Assembly (NCBI GenBank): GCA_050084515.1
Contig: CM114272.1
Span: forward strand, 34,038,001-34,102,000
Origin: Blasia pusilla
Taxonomy: Eukaryota; Marchantiophyta; Marchantiopsida; Blasiales
Reading direction: 5' to 3'
Length of the DNA stretch: 64,000 nt
The notes under the pieces were generated by a model that saw only the letters and a program-made list of their open reading frames with translations, was not told where the DNA came from and searched no databases. Below, piece after piece: positions 36,220 through 47,900 of this stretch. Position 1 is the first letter of the stretch; every line of letters starts with the position of its first letter. The position numbers and the translations under genes were made by a program.

Positions 36220-36680
36220 ATGGATTTAGTAATTGGTCAAATGATACCGATTCTGATTAGTTGGCTTTTATCGGTGTCTATTGTGAAGTCATGCTTACAT
36301 GTAATCTGAATTTAAGAATCCAAGAAAAAAATGGATCTTTAGGGATAGTTTCCAAACTTCTCTATCAAGATGATGAGTTAATGACAGCTTTTTTCAAAAT
36401 TTTATCTAATAGGCAGTGTATTAAAATAAATAGGTCCAAGTTTGCAACTCTGAGGTATGACTTTGACTGCAAGTATGCTAAGAAAAAATCCCTACTTATG
36501 CTTGGTTATGCCATAATAGGCCATAAACGTCAAGGATCCACCATTTCCAATCGTTGCCTCCTCGTTATTAGGTCCATTTTAGTACGCTTTCTCTTGCATA
36601 GGGCGAAGAAGAGAGATAATTCTGAACTCTTCAACCACAAGATTTTGCACTTTTTAGACTATGATGGTTCATTGTGATAT
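36220..36680 (+). mobile_element. Possible copia-type RNase H relic
   Basis: A frame reading GFSNWSNDTDSD, interrupted by a stop and continuing AFIGVY, resembles the G-[FY]-S-D-x-D-W-A-x-D-x-D-S-R motif of Ty1/copia RNase H. The open frame 36261-36677 follows it but loses obvious similarity. The resemblance is short and could be chance. Confidence 0.25.
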
Positions 36681-39600
36681 CCTTATATTGTCTGTTTTCC
36701 CACCTCATTGACAATGGCATCATGTTGTTATATATTAAAATGATCCGACATGAACATTTCACTCTTATTAGTGTTAGAGAGAGTTAATATAAGTATTGAG
36801 TGATTAGCTGAGGAGAATAAAGTTTCATGTTTAAACCTCTTAATCATGCCTCATTTGTGCGGGCTTACTTTTAGGAAAATAGATCATAAATTAGACATGG
36901 AAAACATAAGAGTAAAATAATGGATTGTTGTATGAATAATAATAAAAGTACGGTAGTCATGATTTATGAAGAAGTCAAGACTATGGTAGTTGGGAAGATA
37001 TGAAATGATTTTATGATGATTTTCTAGGAAGAGATAAAAGGTAATCTACTGATGTCCAAAAGAAAAAGGCAAAGCCTTAAGAGAAAGCCATGTGGCACAA
37101 GATAAGATTGGCCTTATTTTGTAATCTCATGGATCCCTAATTAGTATATTAATAGTATGGAATTAAAAAAGGGTCACGACCTTAAACTTCATTTCTCAAG
37201 TTTCCTTTGTCACTCTTGAGTGGATGGTATTATACTAGTTTGCTCTTCCAAAGAGAGTGGATTATCCTTCTTGGAAGAATAATTTAGTCATGATATATTC
37301 TTTAGGAGTTTAAGAGTCTGATATGTGTGGAATTTACTATTTTGGAGAGACTTGTTATCTGAAAAGAATTCCCAATATCATTCTTGAGATAATGGATGGA
37401 TTTAGAATTGATTACTCATCTAATGAGAGTAAAATATGTGGAGCGACCACACGTAACCTAAATTTATGGAGGATAAGTGAAGAAGGTAGAGGATGTCCGT
37501 CAATTATGGATAGGAATGAAGTGTGAGTAATACATGAATTCCCTTTTCTTAACCCACACCATGTAAACGTTCTCTTTGTAAATAAGCATTGTTTTACTCA
37601 TTATGTAGTCCATTACTTTGAAGAGGCAATCATGAATCAATTATTCAATTACTAATTTCGGTGATATTTCTTATTTTTACCCATGGGAGGGTTTGGAATT
37701 GTACTTTATATGTCCTTATTTAGTAACCTATGGATATAAATAGATTTCCTTGAATAGGGTTAGATACTAGTTGTGCAATTCTCCTTGTGTAGTAGTTTAT
37801 AGAGATTTCATAGTTAGGAATTTCACGGTTAGGTGCTATGGAGAAGTGATTATCTCAGTACCATCATTTGTGATTCCTGTCATAAGAGAATAGAGAGTGT
37901 ATGTAATAATTTTATGCTGAATATAAAAACTTATTTACCAAAATTTATAATATTGAGCATTTATATCATCTAATATCATGCTTGCAACGTCGCGATAATC
38001 AGCAAGAATATGTACAAATATAGTAGACATCCCAAGTATCTATTTCTGTGACATATAGGCCAATAACGGTGATGAATAGTTGGTGAGACATCTTCTAGCC
38101 CTATTCATAGATTTATTTCGTGCTCATATAGAGGTAGAGATTGAGCAGCCTCTTGTGATTGCGATGCATGAGATCCTTAAGTAGATGTTCAAAAGCTCCT
38201 TCCATTGCACGTACAACTACGTTTTCATGTCAAAAGCTTTGAGTACGGGCGGACCTTCTAGTTGTGGCAATTATTAATAGAAAAAGTTTGACCAAGCTTC
38301 ACAACTCCTACTAAAGTATCTAGATAATCCAGGTTACCACCCAACGTTTTGGGAACATGGGATAACTGGTTTCTGGATTCAGGCATTGATAAGTTAAGGC
38401 TAAGTATGGGACTTCAAGTTTAGACATATAAATAAGGATGATTCGACTAGAGTAGGTTTATCTTTTATTTGATTTATATTATAGTTACTGATTTCCTTGC
38501 TATTTCCATCCATCACTTGTCACATTACTCTCTTGAATTATGTCTGTCAAGAATTTAGAAGGAAGTACTTAGATTTAAAAATATAGATTTCAAAGAGACC
38601 ATCTTAACCAGACAAGGTGAAACTAGGTTTTCCAATAGTATTTTAAGTGGTATAAGGTTGGACCACTTGCAAACATTAAGTCTTGAGATGCATTTTTCTT
38701 TAAACAAGCTTATTGACTTGACATATGTGACGGCAACACATTTGCTTAACCAGATGAAAGCTGCTAAAGATGCTAGACAACTACCTGAATCTGAGCCCTT
38801 ACCTATTGACCTAGATAATCCTCACACATTCCCACTTCTACGAGACTTTGATGATGTCATTGTTGTTTCCTCTACACTTTGAAATCACAACTTAAGATCC
38901 ACAAACTCTACAATAGACCAAAATACTCTAATCATCGTACCATCTCCTCCAGACTAGGTAGGCATTGTATCTACTTCCTATGACCCCAGTAGTATCATCA
39001 AGTCACAAAAAAAAACGCTAGTGCATCTAGTCAATTGTCCTACTCAAGTTTTAGGCCAGCTTTGTGTTCTCCTTGTTTATTATTTTACAATACTGCACTT
39101 TTTATTAGTAATGCACAATTTACTCCAAATCTGGCACTATTCGATAGATGTTTTATACCTTGTAGAGTCTAGAAAAGGAACATCTATGTTAGATTCAATT
39201 TGTGATGACAATCATATCTACTTACTTAAACCTCAAACCACATAGTAGTATCTACGTTCAATTAGGGATCAATCTGTTGAGTTCTCTAAAGATGTTGCAC
39301 ACTTGATATAGGAGGATCGAAACCTGAGTCTCTAGTTGCTAGTGATTCAATCTATGCTCCATTTGTGAAGGATTCTTGTCTTACTCCACTACACTACTTC
39401 TCAATGGTACTTTAGTGGTAATTTGGCCATAATTCATATATAAGCAGTCCACATCGACGTTTTGGATATAATGAATTATGCTCACAAAACTTTCAATATA
39501 TGAGCTCTCCTTTCCAAAATATCCTCTTCATTCTCCATTTAAAGTATTGTGTTAAGATTCCATATGCTTTCTTTATGTGTAACAAACTTATAAATGGTTG

Positions 39601-40029
39601 CTTTTTCATCTATTTACTTTAAACACTCGCAACTTGTGTGAACTATACTCCATTGTGTAAAATCAATTCTTTCAAAACTCTTGCCACTTGCATTAAATAC
39701 AACATGCAGATAAGTTTGAAAACTAAAACTCTCTCTTTTGTATAATACAACGAATATATGCTAATTTTCTTCCTCATCAATTATGATCAATTGCAACAAT
39801 ATACTTGCAAGACTTTTTCCACTTGCAATTTATACATTTCACACTTCTAAGTCACAAAAACAACTATCCAACAAACTATTTTTCCAAACACTTTACAATA
39901 TTAAGATGATTATTTTAACCCTAGGTGATGTCACTTCTCATTTGTGACTAGTTCAATGATGTCCACATATCGATCAATTTATTGTTGCCCACATTCCCAC
40001 CATATCAATTCTAGGCCGCACACTAGTTA
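36681..40029. other. AT-rich stretch without recognised genes
   Basis: Short open frames occur (37323-37526 +, 38658-38882 +, 39021-39245 +). The one at 38658 reads plausibly (NQMKAAKDARQLPESEPLP) and may come from a decayed retroelement gag, but no zinc knuckle or protease motif was seen. Nothing else could be supported. Confidence 0.4.
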
Positions 40030-42130
40030 ATACTACATGACTTAATTCTTTTGTTCTTGGTATTCCATCCGCCCTAGAATTTTATACCTATGTAGATGCC
40101 ACATCATGCCAAAGATAAAGATGCTTGCATGATATCTATATTATAATGGGCGACCTCACAAGTACAATAAGACAAACTAGAGAGTCAATAAGACAAAAGA
40201 GCAATATTTTAGAATTTTGAGTCACAAGTTAGATGGGTACAAACGAATTAGAAGAGTAAGCTTAAATAAATTCGAATGGAAGAGGAATTTTTTTTTCTAT
40301 TACTTCATTCCTTATAATTTAACTAATTAATTTTAGAATGGATGATCCTAAATGATAATAAATTGAGAGAATTAAAAGAATTAACAATTTGTTCTTAATT
40401 CATATATAACGGGAAGGAGAAATGAATTTTAATGGAGAAAGAATAAATTTTGTTTAAATTTTATTGAAGGATGGAATTATTTAGGAAATCAAGATATAAT
40501 TTATATTTTAATTGAGGAATGGAGTGATTTAGAAGATTGGAAAGTTCTTATTCTTTAAAGGTTTAAGAAAATTATATAAAACTTGAAAGGAAACTTTTAA
40601 TTATTTTTGAATCTATAATATTATGGGAAATTGCCTTCTTGATTTGCAAATATATCTCTGCTTGACATGTGCAACTCGGCAACAAAAAAATATTTCACAT
40701 GGTATGGGTAACACTTTTTTTTTTGAATTTATGTACATATCATTAATCTCTTCCCTTCACGGGCTATACACTAGCTCTTTAAACGTTTTTCTATTTCCCA
40801 TACATCGCAAGAGCATCTTATTTATATTTGTATGGGAGAATGCCTTCTTGATTTGTAAATACCTCTCTGCTTGACACGTGCCAACTGGGCAACAAGAAAA
40901 TATTTCACATGCTACCGGCAGCAAGAATTTTTTTTTAAATTTTTATGTTGCATCATTAATTTCTTTCCTTCATGGGCTATACATTAATTCTTCAAACACT
41001 TTCTATTTTTCGTGCATTGCACACACACTTTACTAGTAATAATTTATTCTCATGTGATATTTTCGGAAGGAAAATGAATTTGAGTGGAAGAGGGAAATTA
41101 TTCAATTAATTAAAGTAAACTAAAATTTTAATTAGTCAATATTATTTTGATGAATAGAAGTGAAAAAATAAATATTTTTTAAACTTTCATGGAGGAATGA
41201 AAGTTATTATGGGAGTTTTATTTTATTTAGAAGTGAAATTTTTTATTCTTTTAAGATTTGAAAATTATAAATTACACTTAAGTTTTGAAATGAAACAAAA
41301 ATCCGAATTATTAAAAATTCATTTTTGTGCAAAAGCACAAACATGTTAAGTACTAAGATAAAATAACGGGACAATAATATAAAATAACAACATCCATCCA
41401 TCCAATTTGGAGTCATATTAGATGGATAAGATAAAATTGAGATATGAAATTAATTCTATTAATTAAGAATAATTTAATTAATCTAAATTATAAGGGATAA
41501 AATTGGGTGTATAATAAGATAAATTAGAAGAATAATTTTAAAAATAAGAAAACAATTAAGAAATTTCCCTTAATTCATAATAATGGGAAGGGAAAATGAA
41601 TTTTAATGGAAAAGAATGGATATTATTTAAAATTTATTAAAAGAATGGAATTAATTAGGGGATAATATTTAAAAGTTTAATGAGGAGTGGAATTAATTAG
41701 AAGAATGGAATGTTATTACTCTTATAAGATTTAAGAAAATTTTAGATTTTGAAATAGAAATTATGATTATTTTAAAAACAATCATTTAAATTCAAATGTG
41801 ATATTTTGGGAACTAAACATGAATATTAATGAAAAAGGAGAATGATTTCATTAATTAAAATTAAGTCAAAATTTAATCAATGGATATTATTTTGATGAGA
41901 AAAATAAATATTTTTTATTAATGAAATTATTTGGGGGTGTTGAATATTATCTAAAAGTGAATTGTTATTATTCTTTTGAAATTTAAAAAGAAAAATTAGA
42001 TTTAAAGTTTGAAATAAAAAATAGCACTATATTATAAAAAGATGGTTTTCGTGTGTAAGCACGGGCGCTCTAACTAGCCGTTAAAAATGAATTATGACAC
42101 TATAGATCTTAATTCTTTTGTTTTTGACAC
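40030..42130. repeat. AT-rich repeat field with mutually similar segments
   Basis: The phrase ttaattcttttgttcttgg and the following tagaattttat occur near 40050 and again, slightly changed, near 42110. Blocks such as gggaaggagaaatgaatttt (near 40411) and gggaagggaaaatgaatttt (near 41581) with similar surroundings recur inside. The field looks like repeated local duplication of an AT-rich element. Exact unit borders were not determinable by eye. Confidence 0.5.
40622..41040. repeat. Tandem duplication, unit about 209 bp
   Basis: Copies start at 40622 and 40831. Shared phrases in the same order are tgccttcttgattt, ctctgcttgacatgtgc (cacgtgcc in copy two), aaatatttcacatg and gggctataca. The copies diverge toward their ends. 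Confidence 0.8.
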
Positions 42131-42374
42131 CTTAGAATTTTATGCATGTGGAATCGTCACACACCATGCAAAAGAAGGAAGAAGATGCACTTCGATAAAA
42201 ACGAGTGATGGAAAACCCATCGGAAGTACAAAAGAGGGGGACTCAAAGAGTCAAAACCTGAAGGCCACAACAAGACCAGAAAAGGAAGAAGGGGGCATTC
42301 CCCCCCCTAACGACGAAACTCACCAACAGCAGAGACAATATCAACAACAACAAGAGAGCTATGACTACTACTAA
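42087..42374 (+). CDS. Open frame with Gln-rich tail, doubtful gene
   Basis: A 95-codon frame ending in a CAA/CAG-rich stretch (HQQQRQYQQQQ). It starts in the AT-rich repeat field and no splice partner is evident. It is probably not a real gene; its 3' part coincides with a base-composition boundary just before the LINE relic. Confidence 0.12.
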   Translation: MNYDTIDLNSFVFDTLEFYACGIVTHHAKEGRRCTSIKTSDGKPIGSTKEGDSKSQNLKATTRPEKEEGGIPPPNDETHQQQRQYQQQQESYDYY

Positions 42375-42379
42375 GTGGG

Positions 42380-42995
42380 CCTCTAGCGCCGGCGTCTCCC
42401 ACAGCCTGAGCCCGCCGCAAAATCCCATTAGCCTGGGCACGCTGCAACGCTATGGAGACCAGCCGCCTACAATCTGAATCGCAGTGCTAAGGACAACCCA
42501 TTTCTCGAGTGGAGATGATGGGCGCGATCCGTGAACGAAAGTCGAACCTCTCCCCCATAGCCCCATACATCTCTATGGCCGGGGGATGAAGATGTGTCCC
42601 TCGTGTAGTCGATCAGAGATATGTGTCTTCTTCACCGTCGCCGCCGCTTCCTTGTAGCATTCGCCCTGGGCCACCACTTGGGTTCGCACTTTGCCTCCCC
42701 GTAGGATCTGTGACTACCACGTCCGCCACAACCACCTCACCTCACGTGTCATGTAGAGATCGGCACGAATGAGGGAATCCCGCATGGAGTAGTGCCTCTC
42801 TCTCTCTGCACATGGAAGCCACTCTCCCGAGCAATACTCGAACATGATATCCGCACGCATCGTGAGTGGCTATCCTCTCACCCCTAACTGGACAGCGTGC
42901 CAAATGCACACAAAGTGGATCCAGGCTCCGGCGACACTCGCAGTGTGTCGAACCAACCACCGATGGTTGGGGGAGGCCCAAGCGGAACCGCAAAA
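42380..42995 (-). mobile_element. LINE (non-LTR retrotransposon) C-terminal relic
   Basis: The minus-strand frame 42742-42993 reads RFRLGLPQPSVVGSTHCECR and then DPLCVHLARCPVRGERIATHDAC. This is the typical C-terminal zinc-knuckle block of LINE reverse transcriptases (RLGLP, C-x-C, DPL-x2-H-x4-C, G-x-R-x3-HD). Farther along the minus strand, in changing frames, are fragments resembling the LINE tail (EAAATVKKTHISDRL, IEMYGAMGERFD and ALQRAQANGILRRA). Frames are broken by several shifts. The GC-rich composition contrasts with both flanks. The main RT domain is absent. Confidence 0.7.
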
Positions 42996-43099
42996 GATAA
43001 AGATGTTGGCAGGCAAGACATCTTTCAGAATAAGAAAAATTTAAATTAAAAAATAACTCAACTTATCCCAAAAATGTAAGAAGTACCCCTGCCATTAAC

Positions 43100-44975
43100 C
43101 ATTTATTTATCATAAAGCTAACCGTGTGACGGACTCGACTGTCGAAAGTGACAAACAATGTCCATCCTGTAATCCGCGCGTATCGCTAATGGGACAAAAT
43201 AGCGCCGCTAAGTGGAGAAAAGAGGCATCCGGGATAAACTCGTCCTACGCAAGCAGCGCGTGCGAACTGCGAACCCCGAGTCGGATGCGGACGGAAATGG
43301 TCGAAAATTCACTACATTCGGTGAATCTCGGGCCAAGTCGATGGATGTCGGCAAACATGTCGTGAGTTCTGTAGTGGAGGTTCCCTCCGCGCGTGGAGTT
43401 GCAAGAGCATTTTTCTTCAAGACGTGCGCTGCCTTTTCTGTGCGTGTGCGACCGGTTACTCATTCCAGTGATTTGCACCGGGTATCGTTTCCGCGCTTAC
43501 GGTAGGTGCATCCAGTCCTTTTTCTGAGGTTTTTCTGCCGTTATGTCGGCAATTTGAAGACTGTTGCTGAACCTGGAAATTGAATCTTGATCTTCGTGGA
43601 GCCGGTTGGTTGGGGCAGGAAGTATTGAAAGAATTTTGTTGTTGGCGTTGGTACGATCAGACTGCGGTTGTACCTGCAGCTACAGCTTCTGTTAATAGGC
43701 GAGTCACTGGCGAATGTTAGGCGGCACTGCGCTTGCGTGGGACGGTCTAAAGCTTACAGTTTTTCCTTTTGACAGAAGTGGAATTTTCGTTCGATTTCGG
43801 AATTTTTGTTCGATCAGGGAATGCAGCGGACTAGGGAGTTTTTGCTAATTTTTTTCAGTTTGTGTTGCGCCGTCTTGAACGTACAGGGAATGGTGGAGTC
43901 ACTTCCCTCTGCATGAGTCAATGTTTTGAAAATCATCCTAGGTTAGCGTCAAGGTGCTCTGAATCAAAGAATTCCGAGTGAGGGTGCCTGGTTTTGGGAA
44001 GTCTTAGTCTGAATAACAGGGCAAAATGAAACGTAGTCCTTAAGAGTCAAGTAATCTCGATGCACTTGGACCTTCAAAAGCTGCATCTGAAGCACTTCGA
44101 AATTTTAGATTCATGGATCACTAGGGAAGATTCACAAGATGCGAGTTTTCGAAGAATTTTCCAGCAACGTTTAGGCTAAGTTCCAAGCGAGCAGCAAATC
44201 GTGTTGCAACTGTTTTATGCACAAATTTGAAAGCTGCTGCTTTGAAGCTTTACTCGAGGTTTGAAGCGTTTGTGCTTTCCATTTGGGCCAATGGTTCTGT
44301 TGGTTTAAAGGTGCCTGTCAGGTTTCGGTATCTACCCTTTATTCCACACGTATTGATATTGAGGGTTGTCGTTGAACAGCTTCTTCTGCGGAAACTTAAC
44401 AGTGATGAGAAATACCAAGCGGTCCCATCCGTTTTTCATCTGCCCGAGTCGATAGTATAGGATCAAAATTTCTATGTGCATGTGTTAGATTACTGACCGG
44501 ATAGGTTTCACATACCATCATCGAACGATGGATGGCAGTTCGTGGTAAAGTCCTTTCCTGCATCACGCACAACTTCTTGTCAAATCTATCGATTGAAGGG
44601 TTGTGTCTATCAAATACAGGACTATGTTGATAAGCAAAATCCTATGTTTCATTGGTTGTTTTTGCCCATCTCCATGGAAGGCTACAAGTTTCGCACCTCC
44701 GTTCTCTTCCCCTGTGGCCAACTTCCCGTCAGTGCCCAGCTTGGTGGTCCTCTCCTACCTTATTTGGACCATGGGAGGCCTGGACCTGTGAAGGTTTTTC
44801 TTCTTACAGTAACCTTTGAAAATCCCGGATCAGGACTGGAACCGGGACAACAGGGTTCAGTTTCTACACCGTTATTCCCTGTGAAATAACGGGGTAGTCC
44901 GAGTGGACTGATCAAATTTTACATTGACCTGGCACTATATTTTGCAGCTCTCACATGAAAAGCTTCTCTTGCTCG
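43100..44975 (+). promoter_or_regulatory. AARE upstream region and probable 5' UTR with intron
   Basis: Composition becomes CpG-richer at 43120-43500, as for a promoter or first exon. A plausible donor (acggtaggtg) lies at about 43501, and an acceptor (tattttgcag) ends at 44947, just before the AARE start codon. This suggests a long intron in the 5' leader (inference). The open frame at 44542-44889 would be intronic. No core promoter motif was fixed. Confidence 0.35.
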
Positions 44976-47900
44976 ATGGATCAGTCAAGTGGGAGAGATA
45001 CCAATTCCAGTGCAGCAGTAAGGACTGACCTTAATGATGGCAAGGAGGCAGACTTGCTGCATTCATTTTATGCCATCCCTAATATCGACAAGGCTTGGAC
45101 AAGCGCATCTCGAAGAGGTAATTCCTCCTCAGAGTATTGAATTTGTGGATGGTTGGAAGCTCTGAGTGCAGACCTTAATGTTGACTGAAATATGGTTGTA
45201 AATCCCACGCACGAGTTTTTACTCTGGGTTATTTCGGATTCATCACTATTAGATCTCTGGGAGGCTTTTTTTGACCCGTGTAAAATGTGTGGACAGGATT
45301 TGCTCACATTAGCTTGCTCAAATTTAAGCTCCTCTCATTTATCTGCAGGGAGTGGTGGAGTGGATGTTGTGGTCGCCATGAGTCAAGTTAACCTTCATGC
45401 AAATGCCAAGCGAACATTTATCTCGACAGTGTACATTCCGGATGCTAGCAACAATTCATCAGACTATCACTGGTCCCCGTTCCCATTTGAATTGAGTGGA
45501 GCTTTGCTTATTGTTCCTTCTCCATCAGGGTCGAAGCTTTTGATAGTTCGCAAAGCAGATCTAACTGCAAAAGAGGGTGCGTCCAGCATTAAGCTTGAAA
45601 TATGGGGTCCTGGACAGTTGTTGAAGGAGCTCTTCATTCCCTCCTCCGTGCACGGTTCCCTCTATGCAGATGGCTGGTACGTGGAAACAAAAGCACGAGT
45701 TTCCACTCAGATGTTTTCTAGTCTTGTGAGGAATCATCTTCAACCTCACGGGAACCGTGGTGTTCTCTATGAAAATAGATCCTTGCTTCTGTAAGTGTGG
45801 TTCATGGCGTTTGTATCACCATAACATAATTATCAGTGCTCCAGGTTTGAAGGTGTCTCTTGGAGTCACGATGAGGAGCATATTGCTTATGTGGCAGAAG
45901 AGCCAGTTCCATCTCAACCATTATATGGCCACTCTCTCTTTGCGAGTGGCCAAAGCAGCAGGTCTGAAGGGGAAGTAGATGCGGGCACCTGGAAGGGGCA
46001 GGGGGATTGGGTGGAAGACTGGGGAGAGTCCTACTCTGGCAAGAGGAGGCCTCTGCTCTTCGTTGCGAGTCTTGGCAGGTTCGGCTTCAGAACTTATTTC
46101 AGTGACTAGTTCTGCTGACCAGGGTGTTGAGATTGGGTCAATAAACTTCCTCAGTATTGAAATTTGACTTTTTGGTCCTCAACCAAGTTTTGAAGAACTC
46201 AACTAGAAAGTGTGGAAACTGCTTCTGACAGTTGTTTGTAATGTAAGTGGTTATGGTGGATTATCGATTCCACTGACACACTTTTAATTTTCAGTGGCAG
46301 TGTACAGCTTGTTGAAGGAGTCCCCAAAGATATCAGCGTTGGCCAAGTAGTTTGGGCACCTGCACCCCCCCAAGGTGAGGCAGCTCAGTTATTGGTCTTT
46401 GTCGGGTGGCCTGCAGATGCCTCCAATTTTAACACAACAAGGAAGCTGGGGATGAAATACTGCTACAACAGACCTTGTGCCCTCTATGCGGTTAAAGCTC
46501 CTGGTGATTCCAGGTAGTTTGACGCAGCTGATAGTGTATTTCTTGATCAAAATACACAGTTTCACTCACTCTAGCATAAGTTCAAACCACTCAATGTATG
46601 AATGCATATATTGAACGCACTTTTGTCGGATTTGCATCATTATAGTGTTTATGTTTATTAAGTGAAGCTTAAAACATACTCTGATTGATTGTGTAAGTTT
46701 TCAGCAGTGGAGCGTCGATGATATTGCTCGTGATGAATTTTTCTGTACCTTTTCTGTGATGAAGAATAAAGATGATTGTAGGTAGAGAATTCAGGGTATT
46801 TCAAACACTGGGTCAACATTATCACTGGAGCACTTGCCCTATTCTTACAGGGACATAGGACAACCTGGAGGAGCTCCAGTGAAGCTGACAGGGGCAGTAA
46901 GCAGTGCAATCATTCCCCGATTCAGGTTGTTATGATAGACAAAACCATTCCCTTTCACTTCTTGCCACTGTATACACAAGGAAATTGTCAATAGCAGACG
47001 TTTATTCTAACAGATAGGATCATTTATATCCACTATAATCTGTTCACTTCCAGTGTAGGACATCATGCTAGGTTGCTAAAAGTATGCAGCATAAATGAAT
47101 ATTTGGTCAGTAATGTGCAGTCCAGACGGGAAGCAGCTAGTGTTTTTGTCTGCAAAAGCTGCTGTCGATAGTGGTGCCCATTGTGCAACAAACTCGCTCC
47201 ATGCCATCAAATGGCCAACTGATGGAGTTGTGACTCCAAATTTGCAGATGAGAGAAGTGGTCAGTCGAGTGTCATGATCCTCAAACCTAAACCTCTGTTC
47301 ATCCACATGTTTTAGAACTCTTTGTTATCATTTGAATTTTATCATTATCAACCTTCCTATAGAAGCTTGTTTGTTGCACCCAAGCAACACTGAAAGAAAG
47401 TTATTGTTGGCAAGAGAGCATCATGTACCATGTCCACTTTTGATCGAAGTTTTGCTTGACAATTCTATTGATTCCTTCTCAGGTTCCTGTTACGATGAAT
47501 CCAGTTCCAGATGGTTTTCCGGGTCTCTATGTCTCCAATCTAATCGCACAACCTTGGTTGTCTGATGGCTCGACACTTCTGCTTTCATCATCATGGCGTA
47601 GTATCCAGGTCATCTTGGCAGTGAATGTCGAAAGGTGTGCCTCTCTCTACTCAAAGAACTTGTCACCTTTCACCTATTCACGAAAGTCCTTTGGGTTACC
47701 TGACTCTAATTGGCCTTGTGCAGTGGCACTGTAATACGGATAACTCCTAATACAGACTGTTCTTGGGACCTGCTTGGAGTACAAGATAATCTTGTAATAG
47801 CAGGTGGTTATGTCCCCTCCCTATTTAAAGTTGTTTTAAGAGAAATTGAAGGACATTAACTGGTATTGAAGATTGGGAAGTAACCGTTGTCTTTTATTTA

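Noticed and set aside
42087-42374. Gln-rich transcription-factor-like gene
   Set aside because: The CAA/CAG run is short, the frame starts in repeat DNA and no DNA-binding domain is encoded.
44542-44889. 115-codon + frame as an N-terminal extension of AARE
   Set aside because: It ends in a stop before the AARE start, has no transit-peptide or propeller motif and lies in a probable 5' UTR intron.
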